Origin: Thalassovita sp.
Lineage (GTDB): Bacteria; Pseudomonadota; Alphaproteobacteria; Rhodobacterales; Rhodobacteraceae
Direction: 5' to 3'
Assembly (NCBI GenBank): GCA_029212905.1
Contig: JARGPB010000006.1
Coordinates: forward strand, 62,001-126,000
Length of the DNA stretch: 64,000 bases
Position 1 is the stretch's first letter, and every line of letters starts with the position of its first letter. The notes beneath the pieces are model-generated. The model was not told the origin of the DNA and searched no databases. It was given only the letters and a program-made list of their open reading frames with translations. Position numbers and translations under genes: made by a program. This document shows positions 56,456-64,000 of this stretch, piece by piece.

Positions 56456-56585
56456 AAGGAGGTGGTCCCGGTTAGGTGCTCACCAATCTGGAAATTTCAC
56501 AACCAAGGGCTGCCTCAGCTATGCCGCTCCCAAACTGTCCCTACACACTTCTCCATGATCCCATTAGACACTAGAGCACCTCCTT
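56456..56585 (-). promoter_or_regulatory. SD / anti-SD switch-like pairing in a short leader RNA
   Basis: On the minus strand the Shine-Dalgarno segment AAGGAGGTGCTC (56574-56585) can pair with GAGCACC (56475-56481, 7 bp) or with CACCTCCTT (56456-56464, 9 bp). The two pairings share GGTG and exclude each other. CACCTCCTT also equals the ribosomal anti-SD. The two elements flank an 18-codon ORF and precede a terminator. Confidence 0.6.
56515..56571 (-). CDS. Candidate 18-codon small ORF (leader peptide or microprotein)
   Basis: GTG at 56571 is 7 bases after a perfect AAGGAGG and reads VSNGIMEKCVGTVWERHS, then stop; an internal ATG lies at 56556. It sits in a 286-bp gap between vut and arfB, on the same strand as both, with its own terminator at 56418-56446. 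The strength of the Shine-Dalgarno sequence and the terminator support a real unit. Whether the product is the peptide or the RNA (a sequestered or sequestering regulatory RNA) cannot be told. Confidence 0.45.
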   Translation of the reverse strand: MSNGIMEKCVGTVWERHS

Positions 56586-56641
56586 TCTGAATGTTTCGAT
56601 ACAGTCAGGTTTGCACAGAAATGCCGAATGTCAAAACAAAA

Positions 56642-57277
56642 TCATGTGGTCCGAGTGGTAAGTGACCCCACGATGATGCGGAAAGGCAAAAGTGCCACCA
56701 AAGCGAGCGATAGCTTCACCAGCCAGTCCGCGACCCCCAGCGAGACCCACAAAGGCACGTCTGGTCCGGCCCCCAACAGAGGCAGGGACTCGGTCGCCCA
56801 GCTGACATCGTTGGACGGTTCCAGCCCGGTCAGCGCGGCGGAAAACGCGATGGTAAAGAAAATCGCGGTGTCCAGCGACGATCCAACCAGGGTTGATGCC
56901 AGTGGCGCGCGCCACCATTTGCCTTCGCGCAGGCGGTTAAACACTGTTATATCAACCAGTTGCGCAACCAAGAACGCCAGGCCAGACCCCAGCGCGATCC
57001 GCAGCGTGACAGCCGGATAGGTGTATCCGTCGCCTTGCAGCATGATCTGCGTGCCGATCAGCGAGCAGATAACGCCGACGATGAAACCAGCCACAACGAC
57101 CTTGCGGGCAGGCCCGACGCCGTAGACTCGGTTCATGACATCCGTCACCAGAAAGGCGAACGGATAGGTGAAAGCCCCCCAGGTCAGCCATTGGCCGAAC
57201 AGGAATTGGACAAGAATATTCGAGGCCACAACGATAGCGGCCATGGCAAGAATGCCGGGGATGTGTGTACGATTCAT
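56642..57277 (-). CDS. VUT-family queuosine precursor transporter (YhhQ-like)
   Basis: A 211-residue inner-membrane protein with about six hydrophobic helices. VUT/YhhQ signatures are LTWGAFTYPFAFLVTDVMNRVYG and LGSGLAFLVAQLVDITVFNRLR, followed by APLASTLVGSSLDTAIFFTIAFSA. Family members take up 7-cyano- or 7-aminomethyl-deazaguanine for queuosine. A preQ1 riboswitch is not evident in the 64-bp upstream gap (I see no CCC-loop plus A-rich tail pattern). It is last in the minus-strand series MFS - mepA - phytase-like - vut. Confidence 0.88.
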   Translation of the reverse strand: MNRTHIPGILAMAAIVVASNILVQFLFGQWLTWGAFTYPFAFLVTDVMNRVYGVGPARKVVVAGFIVGVICSLIGTQIMLQGDGYTYPAVTLRIALGSGLAFLVAQLVDITVFNRLREGKWWRAPLASTLVGSSLDTAIFFTIAFSAALTGLEPSNDVSWATESLPLLGAGPDVPLWVSLGVADWLVKLSLALVALLPFRIIVGSLTTRTT

Positions 57278-57341
57278 TTATTTGATCCGTTTTTACATGG
57301 TAGCGGCGACATGGTTCCCGACCACCGGGAACGAGCGGCGT

Positions 57342-58256
57342 TTAGTCTGCTTCCGCTTTGTTGGCAAGGGCGCTTGGCAATGTGTACTCGACGATTTCAC
57401 CGCGCAAGAGGCTCAGGAAATTGTCGTCCGACACCATGGTCAGGCGGATCTGGCCCTGCCCATCACGCCACACGGACAGCCCTTCTAGGTTGCCATGACG
57501 TCGTGCTGGCGTTTGCAAGATTTGCTGCGGATCGGTCAGCCCGCGGGGTGTGATTGCATAGGAACGGATACGGGAGGAAAACCCTAAGCCCTTGAAATGT
57601 CTATCAAGAATATAGAGCCTGCCATCGGGGCCGATATCCGCGCCGACGGGTAGAAATCCCTTGTTGCGGGTGTATCCGGGCAGTTCGGTCCAGCCATTCT
57701 TGGTGCGCCGAAACAGGGGCGTCCCCCCGCCACGTCGCCAGGTGTGCTCAGGGAGGGCATATATCGTGCCGTGGTCATCTACAGCCAAGGCTTCGAGGCC
57801 GCCATTCTGTGGAAAGTTCCGGAAAATCGGCGGGGCGATCCGCTGGGTCGGTAGTGATTGCCCCGGTGGATAGGACAGGATTCGGTGTGCGCCTTCGAAG
57901 CTGACATACAGCGTACCGTCCGGCCCCAGTGCGATGCCCTCGGCGTCATTGGCCTTGCCGCGCACGGGGTTTCCTTGCGTGCCCAGCAACGGCTGATTGG
58001 TCCAGTCTTTCAGCCCGATCAGTCGGCCATTTCGCCGGACCAGGGTGCCGCGCAAGATGTGCCCGCGATCCGAGATCGTAACGAAACTGTCCTGTGGACC
58101 CAGCTCAACCCCGGAAAATCCGCCGAGTTTCGTCAGGTCTGCGGGCAAGGCAATGGCTGAATCGAATTGCGCGGGGCCCAGGGCCTCGGGGCCGCTGGCC
58201 ATGACCCAGAGCAGCCCTGCGCATGTCGCTATTGCGACTGCAAGACGTTGACGCAT
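57342..58256 (-). CDS. Exported phytase-like (esterase-like) beta-propeller protein
   Basis: A 304-residue protein of the Phytase-like family (PF13449). The N-terminal signal/anchor is MRQRLAVAIATCAGLLWVMA. Propeller segments follow: GGFSGVELGPQDSFVTISDRGHILRG, NDAEGIALGPDGTLYVSFEG, GLEALAVDDHGTIYALPEH, LEGLSVWRDGQGQIRLTMVSDDNF. The activity is unproven; the family name does not establish phytase function. It overlaps mepA by 28 bp and is likely translated from the same message. Confidence 0.82.
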   Translation of the reverse strand: MRQRLAVAIATCAGLLWVMASGPEALGPAQFDSAIALPADLTKLGGFSGVELGPQDSFVTISDRGHILRGTLVRRNGRLIGLKDWTNQPLLGTQGNPVRGKANDAEGIALGPDGTLYVSFEGAHRILSYPPGQSLPTQRIAPPIFRNFPQNGGLEALAVDDHGTIYALPEHTWRRGGGTPLFRRTKNGWTELPGYTRNKGFLPVGADIGPDGRLYILDRHFKGLGFSSRIRSYAITPRGLTDPQQILQTPARRHGNLEGLSVWRDGQGQIRLTMVSDDNFLSLLRGEIVEYTLPSALANKAEAD

Positions 58257-59143
58257 TGGCCCGGAAGGTCGGTCATCGTAAGTTCGCGGCGTGGTTTCGG
58301 CTTGGGTGCATTCGGGTCGCGGGGTTTCGGATGCAGGATGTCATAGACCCATTGCTCGGCATCCTTGCACCCGTCGCCCGCAGGCGGTGGGGCCTGATTG
58401 ACACAGCCCGCGACACCTTTGGGACAGTTCAGCCGGACGTGGAAATGATAGTGATGCCCCCACCAGGGTCGGATCTTGCGCAGCCAGGATTTGTCGCCCT
58501 TTTCATCTTTGCACATCTGGACCTTGGCGCCAGGGAATACAAAAATCCGAGCAGTTCTAGGGTCTTGCGCGGCGGCCTTGAGGATTTCGTGATGCTGGCG
58601 GGACCACTGATCATTCACATAGGCGCCGCTTGCCCGGCGGGTCGAAATCGACGAAAGGCTCTCGCGCTCGGCGGCGCTAAGGTTCAGCCGCTTGGGCGGA
58701 AGCATCCAGATGTCGATGTCCATGCCGATCTGGTGGCTGCGATGCCCGGTCAGCATCGGCCCGCCGCGTGGCTGGCTGATGTCACCGATATACAAGCCCT
58801 TCCAGCCGGGCTGACGTGCGGCCTGGGCGGACAGATCCTTGATAAAGCTGACGGTCTCGGGATAGCCCCAGTTCCGGTTACGACTGAGACGCATGGCCTG
58901 CCAGGTCGGGCCGGTTTCGGGTAATTCGACCCCGCCGGCCAGACATCCCTTGGAATAACTGCCGTGGGGATTGGGCGTTTGATGCGATCCGTGATCATGC
59001 GCCCCGAACAGCTGCTTGGCCTCGACGCCGCGCATGGCCTTGGGGATTTGTTGCTGCGTGGACAGGCTCAGTTCCTGCGTGGGCGTCGCCCCGCAAGAGG
59101 CCAAGAGCAAAGCAACAGCGATCAGTCGGATGGTGCGGGCCAT
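58229..59143 (-). CDS. mepA: Penicillin-insensitive murein endopeptidase MepA
   Basis: A 304-residue M74 peptidase cleaving D-Ala-meso-DAP cross-links in peptidoglycan. Lipobox-like LLLASCGA at the N-terminus suggests an anchored lipoprotein. Zinc ligands and catalytic residues are in GHRSHQIGMDIDIW (H-x3-H-like with Asp) and the later HYHFHVRLNCP, with GSYSKGCLAGGVELPETGPTWQAMRLSRNR as the family opening. C-terminal Cys-rich loops follow. Overlaps of 22 bp with the MFS gene and 28 bp with the phytase-like gene give a tight operon. Confidence 0.93.
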   Translation of the reverse strand: MARTIRLIAVALLLASCGATPTQELSLSTQQQIPKAMRGVEAKQLFGAHDHGSHQTPNPHGSYSKGCLAGGVELPETGPTWQAMRLSRNRNWGYPETVSFIKDLSAQAARQPGWKGLYIGDISQPRGGPMLTGHRSHQIGMDIDIWMLPPKRLNLSAAERESLSSISTRRASGAYVNDQWSRQHHEILKAAAQDPRTARIFVFPGAKVQMCKDEKGDKSWLRKIRPWWGHHYHFHVRLNCPKGVAGCVNQAPPPAGDGCKDAEQWVYDILHPKPRDPNAPKPKPRRELTMTDLPGQCVNVLQSQ

Positions 59144-60462
59144 GTTGCGCGATCTCCTTCGGGTTTCACCCAGCGTAGCAAGAACAACCCAACAAGGAAA
59201 AGCACGATCAGCGGGGTTACGCCCAGCTGCTGGCTTTGTGTGACCTGGGTCATGATCCCGATCGACAGCGGCGCGATGAACGATGTGGCCTTGCCCGCCA
59301 GCGCATATAGCCCGAAGGCCTCGGTCATGCGGTCGGGGTCGGCCTGGCGCACCATCATCGTACGGCTGGCGGACTGGATCACTCCACCAGCGGCCCCGAT
59401 CAGGGCGCCCAGCCCGTAGAACACGATGTCAGGCAGGCTTGAATCCGCACCTACAGGGATGCCATAGACACTGTCGCGCGCGACAAAAACAATCGAGATA
59501 GCAACAAAGCTGAGCACCAGAATACAGATGGTGATAACAGGTTTCGGCCCAAACCGTTGGTCCGCGTGCCCCCCCAGCCATGCAAAAATCGCGCCCGAGA
59601 TAATCGCCAGGATGCCGAAAATACCTGTATCAACGACGGTCCAGTCCAGCACGCCAGCCGCATAGATCCCACCAAAGACATACATCCCGTTCAGCGCATC
59701 GCGGTAGAACATAGAAGAGGCCAGATAGGCGAACAGAGATGGCGTTTTTGGAAGATTTTTCAGTGTTTTACCCACTTCGGCCAAAGCCGAGGTCACGGCG
59801 CCTTTGGGCGGTTTGGCAGGCTTGGGATCGCGCACCCACAGGAAGAACGGGATCATAAAGACCGCATACCAGATCGCGGTCAACGGCCCGACAAAGCGGG
59901 TGCCTTCGCGCATTTCGGGGTCCAGACCCAGCGCGGGCGACAGGCCGACAAAGGTTTTCCCGGTCGAGGCGCTTTCTGCAAAGAAAATCAGCATGATCAC
60001 CAGCGCAAACAACCCGCCGACATACCCAAAGGCCCAGCCGTTACCGGAAATGCGTCCGATCTCTTCTTTGGTGCCCAAATTCGGCAGCATGGAGTTGGTA
60101 AAGATCGTTGCGAACTCCATCCCAATCATGCCGATGGCGAACAAAAACAAGGTCAGGGTCAGGTTGAAGCTGCCTGGCGCGGCCCACCACAGGCCCATCG
60201 CCCCGGCGACATACATCAGGGAAAACAACCAGATCCAGCGCAGGCGGTTACCCGAGGTGTCCGCCATGGCGCCCAAAATGGGTGCCAGAAAGGCAATTAC
60301 CAAACCCGCAGCGCCGATACCGAAACCCCAGGCCGATTGTGCGGCGGTACCATCGCCCAGCAGTTCCTTTACGTAGGGCGCAAAGATGAACGTGATCAGA
60401 AGCGTATTGTACGGCTGACTCGCCCAATCAAAGAAAAACCAACCCCAGATGCGCTTGCGCAT
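59122..60462 (-). CDS. MFS transporter of the UMF1 (Atg22-like) family
   Basis: A 446-residue permease with about twelve hydrophobic helices. The N-terminus RIWGWFFFDWASQPYNTLLITFIFAPYV is the UMF1 hallmark (FDWANSAF-like). MADTSGNRLRWIWLFSLMYVAGA and LGGHADQRFGPKPVIT are MFS loop motifs. The substrate is unknown; Atg22 relatives export amino acids. It is first in the MFS - mepA - phytase-like - vut series. A strong inverted repeat lies 29-58 bp upstream of its ATG, a likely operator. Confidence 0.88.
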   Translation of the reverse strand: MRKRIWGWFFFDWASQPYNTLLITFIFAPYVKELLGDGTAAQSAWGFGIGAAGLVIAFLAPILGAMADTSGNRLRWIWLFSLMYVAGAMGLWWAAPGSFNLTLTLFLFAIGMIGMEFATIFTNSMLPNLGTKEEIGRISGNGWAFGYVGGLFALVIMLIFFAESASTGKTFVGLSPALGLDPEMREGTRFVGPLTAIWYAVFMIPFFLWVRDPKPAKPPKGAVTSALAEVGKTLKNLPKTPSLFAYLASSMFYRDALNGMYVFGGIYAAGVLDWTVVDTGIFGILAIISGAIFAWLGGHADQRFGPKPVITICILVLSFVAISIVFVARDSVYGIPVGADSSLPDIVFYGLGALIGAAGGVIQSASRTMMVRQADPDRMTEAFGLYALAGKATSFIAPLSIGIMTQVTQSQQLGVTPLIVLFLVGLFLLRWVKPEGDRATWPAPSD

Positions 60463-60490
60463 AATTATGCCCTAACATTACTCAGCCCCA

Positions 60491-60520
60491 TTGCAATTTG
60501 TTATGACAGGCAAATTGTAA
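60491..60520. promoter_or_regulatory. 10-10-10 inverted repeat upstream of the MFS operon
   Basis: TTGCAATTTG (60491-60500) and CAAATTGTAA (60511-60520) are inverted copies matching at 9 of 10 positions with a 10-base spacer, giving a 20-bp centre-to-centre distance (two helical turns). It is located 29 bp upstream of the MFS start and 10 bp after the thioesterase stop. No T-run follows, so an operator is more likely than a terminator. Confidence 0.6.
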
Positions 60521-60530
60521 CGCTGGCAAG

Positions 60531-61067
60531 TCAATCCATCATCGGAGGCCAGGGACGTAGCGACTCGGCTTCGATCCATTTTGCGATCCAGACGGGGGTT
60601 TCCACGGTCGGAACGTCACCCATGATGGCGGTGATGACGGTTTCGGGAGGAACGATCCCGTTCTTGCCAGTCAGAGCCGTGCGATAGACGATGTGGTTGG
60701 CGCATTCGCCGTTTTTCTTCCACATGGACTGTTCGATATAGACGAATTTGTCATCCCAGCAGACGGCACGGGATCGCATCTCGATGGTTTCGAACACGCG
60801 GATGCGCCGCCGGTATCGCACGCAGGCTCCTGCCATTGTCATGCCCCAGCGGTTCTGTTTCATCGCGTCCAAAAGACCCGCGCGTTTGCCCAGGATCATC
60901 CGACCCAGATCATACAGCGTCAGTGTGCGGCCGTTGTTCAGCTCCATCCACAGGTCGATATCCCAAGGCATGCACATGTGATGCGAAACATGCGTGCCAT
61001 CAAACGGCAGCTTGGGGGCGTTGCGAAACTTTATGAATTCCTTGGTAAAGCGGGCGACGGGGTACAT
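60531..61067 (-). CDS. Acyl-CoA thioesterase-like hotdog protein
   Basis: A 178-residue single-hotdog (4HBT-like) protein resembling THEM6-type thioesterases. WDIDLWMELNNGRTLTLYDLGRMILGKRAGLL carries the conserved N-terminal helix region with Asp/Asn, and GACVRYRRRIRVFETIEMRSRAVCWDDKFVYIEQSMWKKNGE the central sheet. It presumably hydrolyses acyl-CoA; the substrate is unknown. GGAGACC precedes the ATG. It is separated from the MFS gene by a 68-bp regulatory gap. Confidence 0.85.
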   Translation of the reverse strand: MYPVARFTKEFIKFRNAPKLPFDGTHVSHHMCMPWDIDLWMELNNGRTLTLYDLGRMILGKRAGLLDAMKQNRWGMTMAGACVRYRRRIRVFETIEMRSRAVCWDDKFVYIEQSMWKKNGECANHIVYRTALTGKNGIVPPETVITAIMGDVPTVETPVWIAKWIEAESLRPWPPMMD

Positions 61068-61192
61068 TTAGGTCTCCTTTCGTCATGAAATGCTGCAAGT
61101 GCGAAGAGAGGTCAACCAAAACCGCGCGTCAAACGCTTGCCCTTTTGGTTGGCTGTGCTTACCTGTTGTGCGACCAAAGGAAAGGCCTGCAA

Positions 61193-61480
61193 ATGCTGTC
61201 ACTGTTTCAAATCCTGATGCTGGTACTGGACGTCGTCTGGTACATCATTCTGGCCCATGTGATCATGAGCTGGCTGATCAATTTTCAGGTGCTGAATCTG
61301 CATCAGCAGTTTGTTTCGCAAATCTGGTACGGGCTGAACCGCATACTTGAGCCGATATACGGACCGATCCGCCGGATGTTGCCAGCGATGGGCGGGTTGG
61401 ATCTGGCGCCGCTGGTGGTGATGCTGGGCGTGTTCGCGCTGCGGATCGTGCTGATCAACAATATCGCGTTGTTCTACTGA
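61193..61480 (+). CDS. YggT-family membrane protein
   Basis: A 95-residue integral membrane protein with two hydrophobic helices (LSLFQILMLVLDVVWYIILAHVIMSWLINF and LAPLVVMLGVFALRIVLI). The YggT motif WYGLNRILEPIYGPIRRMLPAMGGLDLAP is present. The family is linked to osmotic adaptation, cell division and chloroplast/thylakoid proteins; the exact role is unknown. The start at 61193 is chosen because AAAGGAAAGG lies upstream. It is divergent from the thioesterase across 125 bp with no other gene. Confidence 0.88.
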   Translation: MLSLFQILMLVLDVVWYIILAHVIMSWLINFQVLNLHQQFVSQIWYGLNRILEPIYGPIRRMLPAMGGLDLAPLVVMLGVFALRIVLINNIALFY

Positions 61481-61552
61481 TCCCGCCCTTGCCCCACTAA
61501 CTGTAGTGTGGGAAAACCTCTGTCAGAGCAGATTTAGCGAAACCAGAGGCAC

Positions 61553-63592
61553 ATGACAGGCGCCCAGACACTTCTGAAGGACGTATTCGGTTTCGATGCC
61601 TTTCGTGACGGGCAGGCCGAAGTCGTGCAAGCCGTTGCCGAGGGCCAGAACGTGCTGGCCATCATGCCGACGGGTGGCGGGAAATCGCTGTGTTTCCAAT
61701 TGCCGGCCCTGATACGCGACGGAGTCACCGTGGTGATTTCCCCATTGATTGCCTTGATGCGCGATCAGGTGCGCGCCTTGCGCGAGGCGGGGGTCGAGGC
61801 TGGGGCGCTGACCTCTGGCAACACACCCGAGGAAACCGATGCCGTCTGGGATGCGCTGGACGCTGGCCGCCTAAAACTGCTGTATATCGCACCTGAACGC
61901 CTGTCTGCGGGGGCTTCGCTGGGGATGCTGCGGCGTATCGGCGTGTCGCTGATCGCTGTGGACGAGGCTCATTGCGTCTCCCAATGGGGCCATGATTTCC
62001 GCCCGGATTATTTGCGTATCGGTGAACTGCGGCGCGCTTTGGATGTGCCTCTGGCGGCCTTCACCGCCACCGCAGATGCCGAAACCCGCGCCGAAATTGT
62101 CACGCGCCTGTTCGATGATGTTGCCCCGCAAACGTTCCTGCGTGGGTTTGATCGGCCCAACATACACTTGGCCTTTGCCGCGAAAAATAGCCCGCGCCAA
62201 CAGATCCTTAGCTTTGCCGCTGCACGCAAGGGGCAGTCTGGCATCGTCTATTGTGGGACGCGGGCAAAGACCGAAAGCCTGGCCAAAGCGTTGCGTGATG
62301 CGGGGCATTCGGCCTGCCACTATCACGGTGGTATGGACCCGGACGATCGCCGCCATACCGAGGTCCGGTTCCAACAAGAAGACGGGCTGATCGTGGTGGC
62401 CACCGTGGCCTTTGGGATGGGGGTCGACAAACCCGATATCCGCTGGGTCGCGCATGCCGATCTGCCCAAATCCATCGAGGCCTATTATCAGGAAATCGGG
62501 CGTGCCGGTCGTGATGGCGCCCCGGCTGAAACCCTGACTCTGTTCGGGCCCGATGACATCCGCCTGCGCCGTTCACAGATCGACGAGGGGCTGGCCCCAC
62601 CGGAACGTCGCGCTGCGGATCATGCCCGTCTGAATGCCCTGCTGGGTCTGGCCGAGGCCCTGAAATGTCGTCGCGCGACGCTGCTGTCCTATTTCGGCGA
62701 GGATGTCACCCAATGCGGCAATTGCGACCTGTGCGACACCCCGCCCGAGGTGTTCGACGGCACGCAACCTGTCCGCATGGCTCTGTCCGCGATCCTGCGC
62801 ACCGAAGAGTGGTACGGCGCGGGGCATCTGATCGACATTTTGCTGGGGAATATGACCGACCGTATCCGCGAGAAGGGCCACGACAGCCTGCCGACCTTTG
62901 GCGTTGGGCGCGAATATGACAAACGCCAATGGCAGGCTGTTTTTCGTCAAATGATGGGGCACGACTTGATCCGCCCCAATACAGAACGCCACGGCGCGCT
63001 GCAAATGACCGACATAGCGCTGCCGATTTTGCGGGGCGAGGATCAGATTGAGTTGCGTCGCGATACGATCCGCGATGCGCCGCGCCGCCCTGCCGTCAAG
63101 GCGCTGGTCAGCGAAGAGCACGCGCCGCTTTTGTCCGCGCTAAAGGCCAAACGCCGTGCATTGGCCGAGGCGGCGAATGTCCCGGCCTATGTTATCTTTA
63201 ACGATCGTACATTGATCGAAATGGCTGAAACCCGTCCCGAAACACTGGATCAGATGGCTGGCGTCAGCGGGGTTGGCGCCAAGAAACTGGAGCGGTACGG
63301 CGATACCTTTCTGGAGGTGATCACCGGCGCCGCCGAGGCGGTTCATCCCATGAGGCGCAAATTGGCCGGGCGCGATGCCGGTGGCGTCTATGACCGGCTG
63401 CTAGAGGTGCAGGCCGATCTGGCAAACGGTGAAAACGGGCTGCAAAAGCCGCTCAGCTGTTCGGCGTCGTTGCTGGCCAAGGTCGCGCAGGTGCGTCCGC
63501 AAGACAGCCAGGCGATGGCGCGTTTGTTGGGGGATCGGCGCGCTGATCGTTTCGGCGCTGCATTTCTGGACGTTCTGCGCGAAACAAGTTAG
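61553..63592 (+). CDS. recQ: ATP-dependent DNA helicase RecQ
   Basis: A 679-residue 3'-5' superfamily II helicase. It has motif 0 FRDGQAEVV, Walker A TGGGKSLCFQLPAL, DEAH motif II VDEAHCVSQWGHDFRPDY, motif III TATAD and motif VI QEIGRAGRDG. A zinc-binding C-terminal module (YFGEDVTQCGNCDLC) and a winged-helix RQC domain follow. The C-terminal HRDC domain (RRALAEAANVPAYVIFNDRTLIEMAETRPETLDQMAGVSGVGAKKLERYG) closes the protein. It probably acts in recombination and fork repair. The gene after it is yaaA. Confidence 0.96.
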   Translation: MTGAQTLLKDVFGFDAFRDGQAEVVQAVAEGQNVLAIMPTGGGKSLCFQLPALIRDGVTVVISPLIALMRDQVRALREAGVEAGALTSGNTPEETDAVWDALDAGRLKLLYIAPERLSAGASLGMLRRIGVSLIAVDEAHCVSQWGHDFRPDYLRIGELRRALDVPLAAFTATADAETRAEIVTRLFDDVAPQTFLRGFDRPNIHLAFAAKNSPRQQILSFAAARKGQSGIVYCGTRAKTESLAKALRDAGHSACHYHGGMDPDDRRHTEVRFQQEDGLIVVATVAFGMGVDKPDIRWVAHADLPKSIEAYYQEIGRAGRDGAPAETLTLFGPDDIRLRRSQIDEGLAPPERRAADHARLNALLGLAEALKCRRATLLSYFGEDVTQCGNCDLCDTPPEVFDGTQPVRMALSAILRTEEWYGAGHLIDILLGNMTDRIREKGHDSLPTFGVGREYDKRQWQAVFRQMMGHDLIRPNTERHGALQMTDIALPILRGEDQIELRRDTIRDAPRRPAVKALVSEEHAPLLSALKAKRRALAEAANVPAYVIFNDRTLIEMAETRPETLDQMAGVSGVGAKKLERYGDTFLEVITGAAEAVHPMRRKLAGRDAGGVYDRLLEVQADLANGENGLQKPLSCSASLLAKVAQVRPQDSQAMARLLGDRRADRFGAAFLDVLRETS

Positions 63593-63622
63593 AAGCATTC
63601 TAATTCACTGACAGGAGCCGCC

Positions 63623-64000
63623 ATGCTGATCGTTGTTTCCCCCGCCAAAAAGATGGACATGACTCCGGTTGAGGGGCTGCAGTCGACGCAGCCTCAGTTT
63701 CTGGAACGCGCAGAAGAGCTGGCTGCTATTGCGCGTGATCTGACAGTCGCTGATCTGCAAAAACTGATGCATATCAGCGAAAACCTGGCCAGATTGAACG
63801 TCGATCGGTTTCGCGATTTCGGTCAGATGGAGCGCAAGGCCGCTGCACTGGCCTTTGCGGGGGACACTTATGTCGGGCTTGAGGCGGCCACGCTGGACCC
63901 AGAGGAAATGCGTTGGGCGCAACAGCATTTTCGGATTCTGTCGGGGCTATATGGTCTGCTGCGGCCCCTGGACGAAATTCAACCCTATCGGTTGGAGATG
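63623..64000 (+). CDS. yaaA: Peroxide-stress protein YaaA (partial, cut by window end)
   Basis: The first 126 codons of a YaaA/DUF328 protein. MLIVVSPAKKMDMTP is the family start. LAAIARDLTVADLQKLMHISENLARLN, AALAFAGDTYVGLEAATL and FRILSGLYGLLRPLDEIQPYRLEM follow, all diagnostic. YaaA limits intracellular iron and DNA damage under peroxide stress in E. coli. AGGAG lies 7-8 bases before the ATG. The 3' end is outside the window. It is 30 bp after recQ and probably co-transcribed. Confidence 0.94.
   Translation, partial: MLIVVSPAKKMDMTPVEGLQSTQPQFLERAEELAAIARDLTVADLQKLMHISENLARLNVDRFRDFGQMERKAAALAFAGDTYVGLEAATLDPEEMRWAQQHFRILSGLYGLLRPLDEIQPYRLEM

Noticed and set aside
56462..56590. Plus-strand ORF following AAGGAGGTG at 56456
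   Set aside because: That apparent SD is the complement of the anti-SD segment of the minus-strand unit. No start codon lies at a normal distance and the terminator points the other way.
57278..57341. preQ1 riboswitch upstream of the VUT transporter
   Set aside because: A small stem (TCCCG/CGGGA) is present in the flank, but neither the C-rich loop nor the A-rich tail pairing of known preQ1 classes is visible.
1..64000. CRISPR arrays, prophage or insertion sequences
   Set aside because: No regularly spaced repeats, transposase, integrase or phage structural genes were recognised.

Overview
The window looks like ordinary chromosome of a marine-type alphaproteobacterium of the Rhodobacteraceae (Roseobacter group). 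The DNA is GC-rich with strong third-position GC bias. It carries a CcrM-type GANTC methyltransferase, a Rhodobacter-type porin, small families typical of the group (DUF4170, DUF2125, DUF3576, DciA-like), an NAD-linked molybdenum formate dehydrogenase operon, and a short dispersed element (TTCATCTTGCCNAAAATACTC) that sits at convergent gene ends. The genus cannot be fixed from the sequence alone. I see no prophage, insertion sequence, integrase or CRISPR array.

Layout. 1-2.2 kb: thiamine ABC transporter (thiPQ). 2.2-6.0 kb: Trm112-like, LON-domain, thioredoxin/TPR and exonuclease III genes, with an AT-richer leucine-rich-repeat membrane protein inserted. 6-10.6 kb: EamA transporter, membrane-bound LytTR regulator, OmpR-type regulator, ribA and an L,D-transpeptidase-like gene. 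10.7-15.7 kb: lipid A/Kdo block (lpxK, waaA, DUF4170) with a rhodanese, a CysQ-like phosphatase and pmbA. 15.9-22 kb: DUF2125 protein, SDR/crotonase pair, MscS channel, flavoprotein and GST. 22-30 kb: holA, lptE, leuS, a glycosyltransferase, DUF3576 lipoprotein, porin and yggS. 30-36.6 kb: CoA-transferase, DsbA, DciA, mutY, alkB, ccrM and rnhB. 36.6-38.4 kb: an unrecognised secreted-protein/membrane-regulator module. 38.5-43 kb: ycaQ, a LacI regulator, tRNA-Arg(CCT), a beta-propeller protein and an AraC regulator. 43-49.9 kb: complete fds formate dehydrogenase operon with a LysR regulator. 49.9-54.1 kb: pncA, hybrid histidine kinase, pncB. 54.2-61 kb: small unknowns, trhO, arfB, a small RNA/small-ORF unit, VUT transporter, phytase-like protein, mepA, MFS transporter and thioesterase. 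61-64 kb: yggT, recQ and the start of yaaA.

How the genes work together. Outer-envelope functions dominate: lipid A and Kdo transfer, LPS export lipoprotein, porin, murein hydrolase, L,D-transpeptidase and mechanosensitive channel. One-carbon energy metabolism is represented by NAD-dependent formate oxidation, and NAD(H) supply by the pncA/pncB salvage genes. Cell-cycle DNA methylation is represented by ccrM, with three GANTC sites clustered just upstream. The least-explained parts are four. The first is the 36.6-38.4 kb module: a membrane-tethered OmpR-type DNA-binding domain, two small secreted Cys-containing proteins and helically phased palindromes. The second is the LRR/membrane protein at 4.1-5.2 kb. 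The third is the small minus-strand transcription unit near 56.5 kb, whose Shine-Dalgarno sequence can pair with two downstream anti-SD segments. The fourth is the sensor kinase embedded between pncA and pncB.
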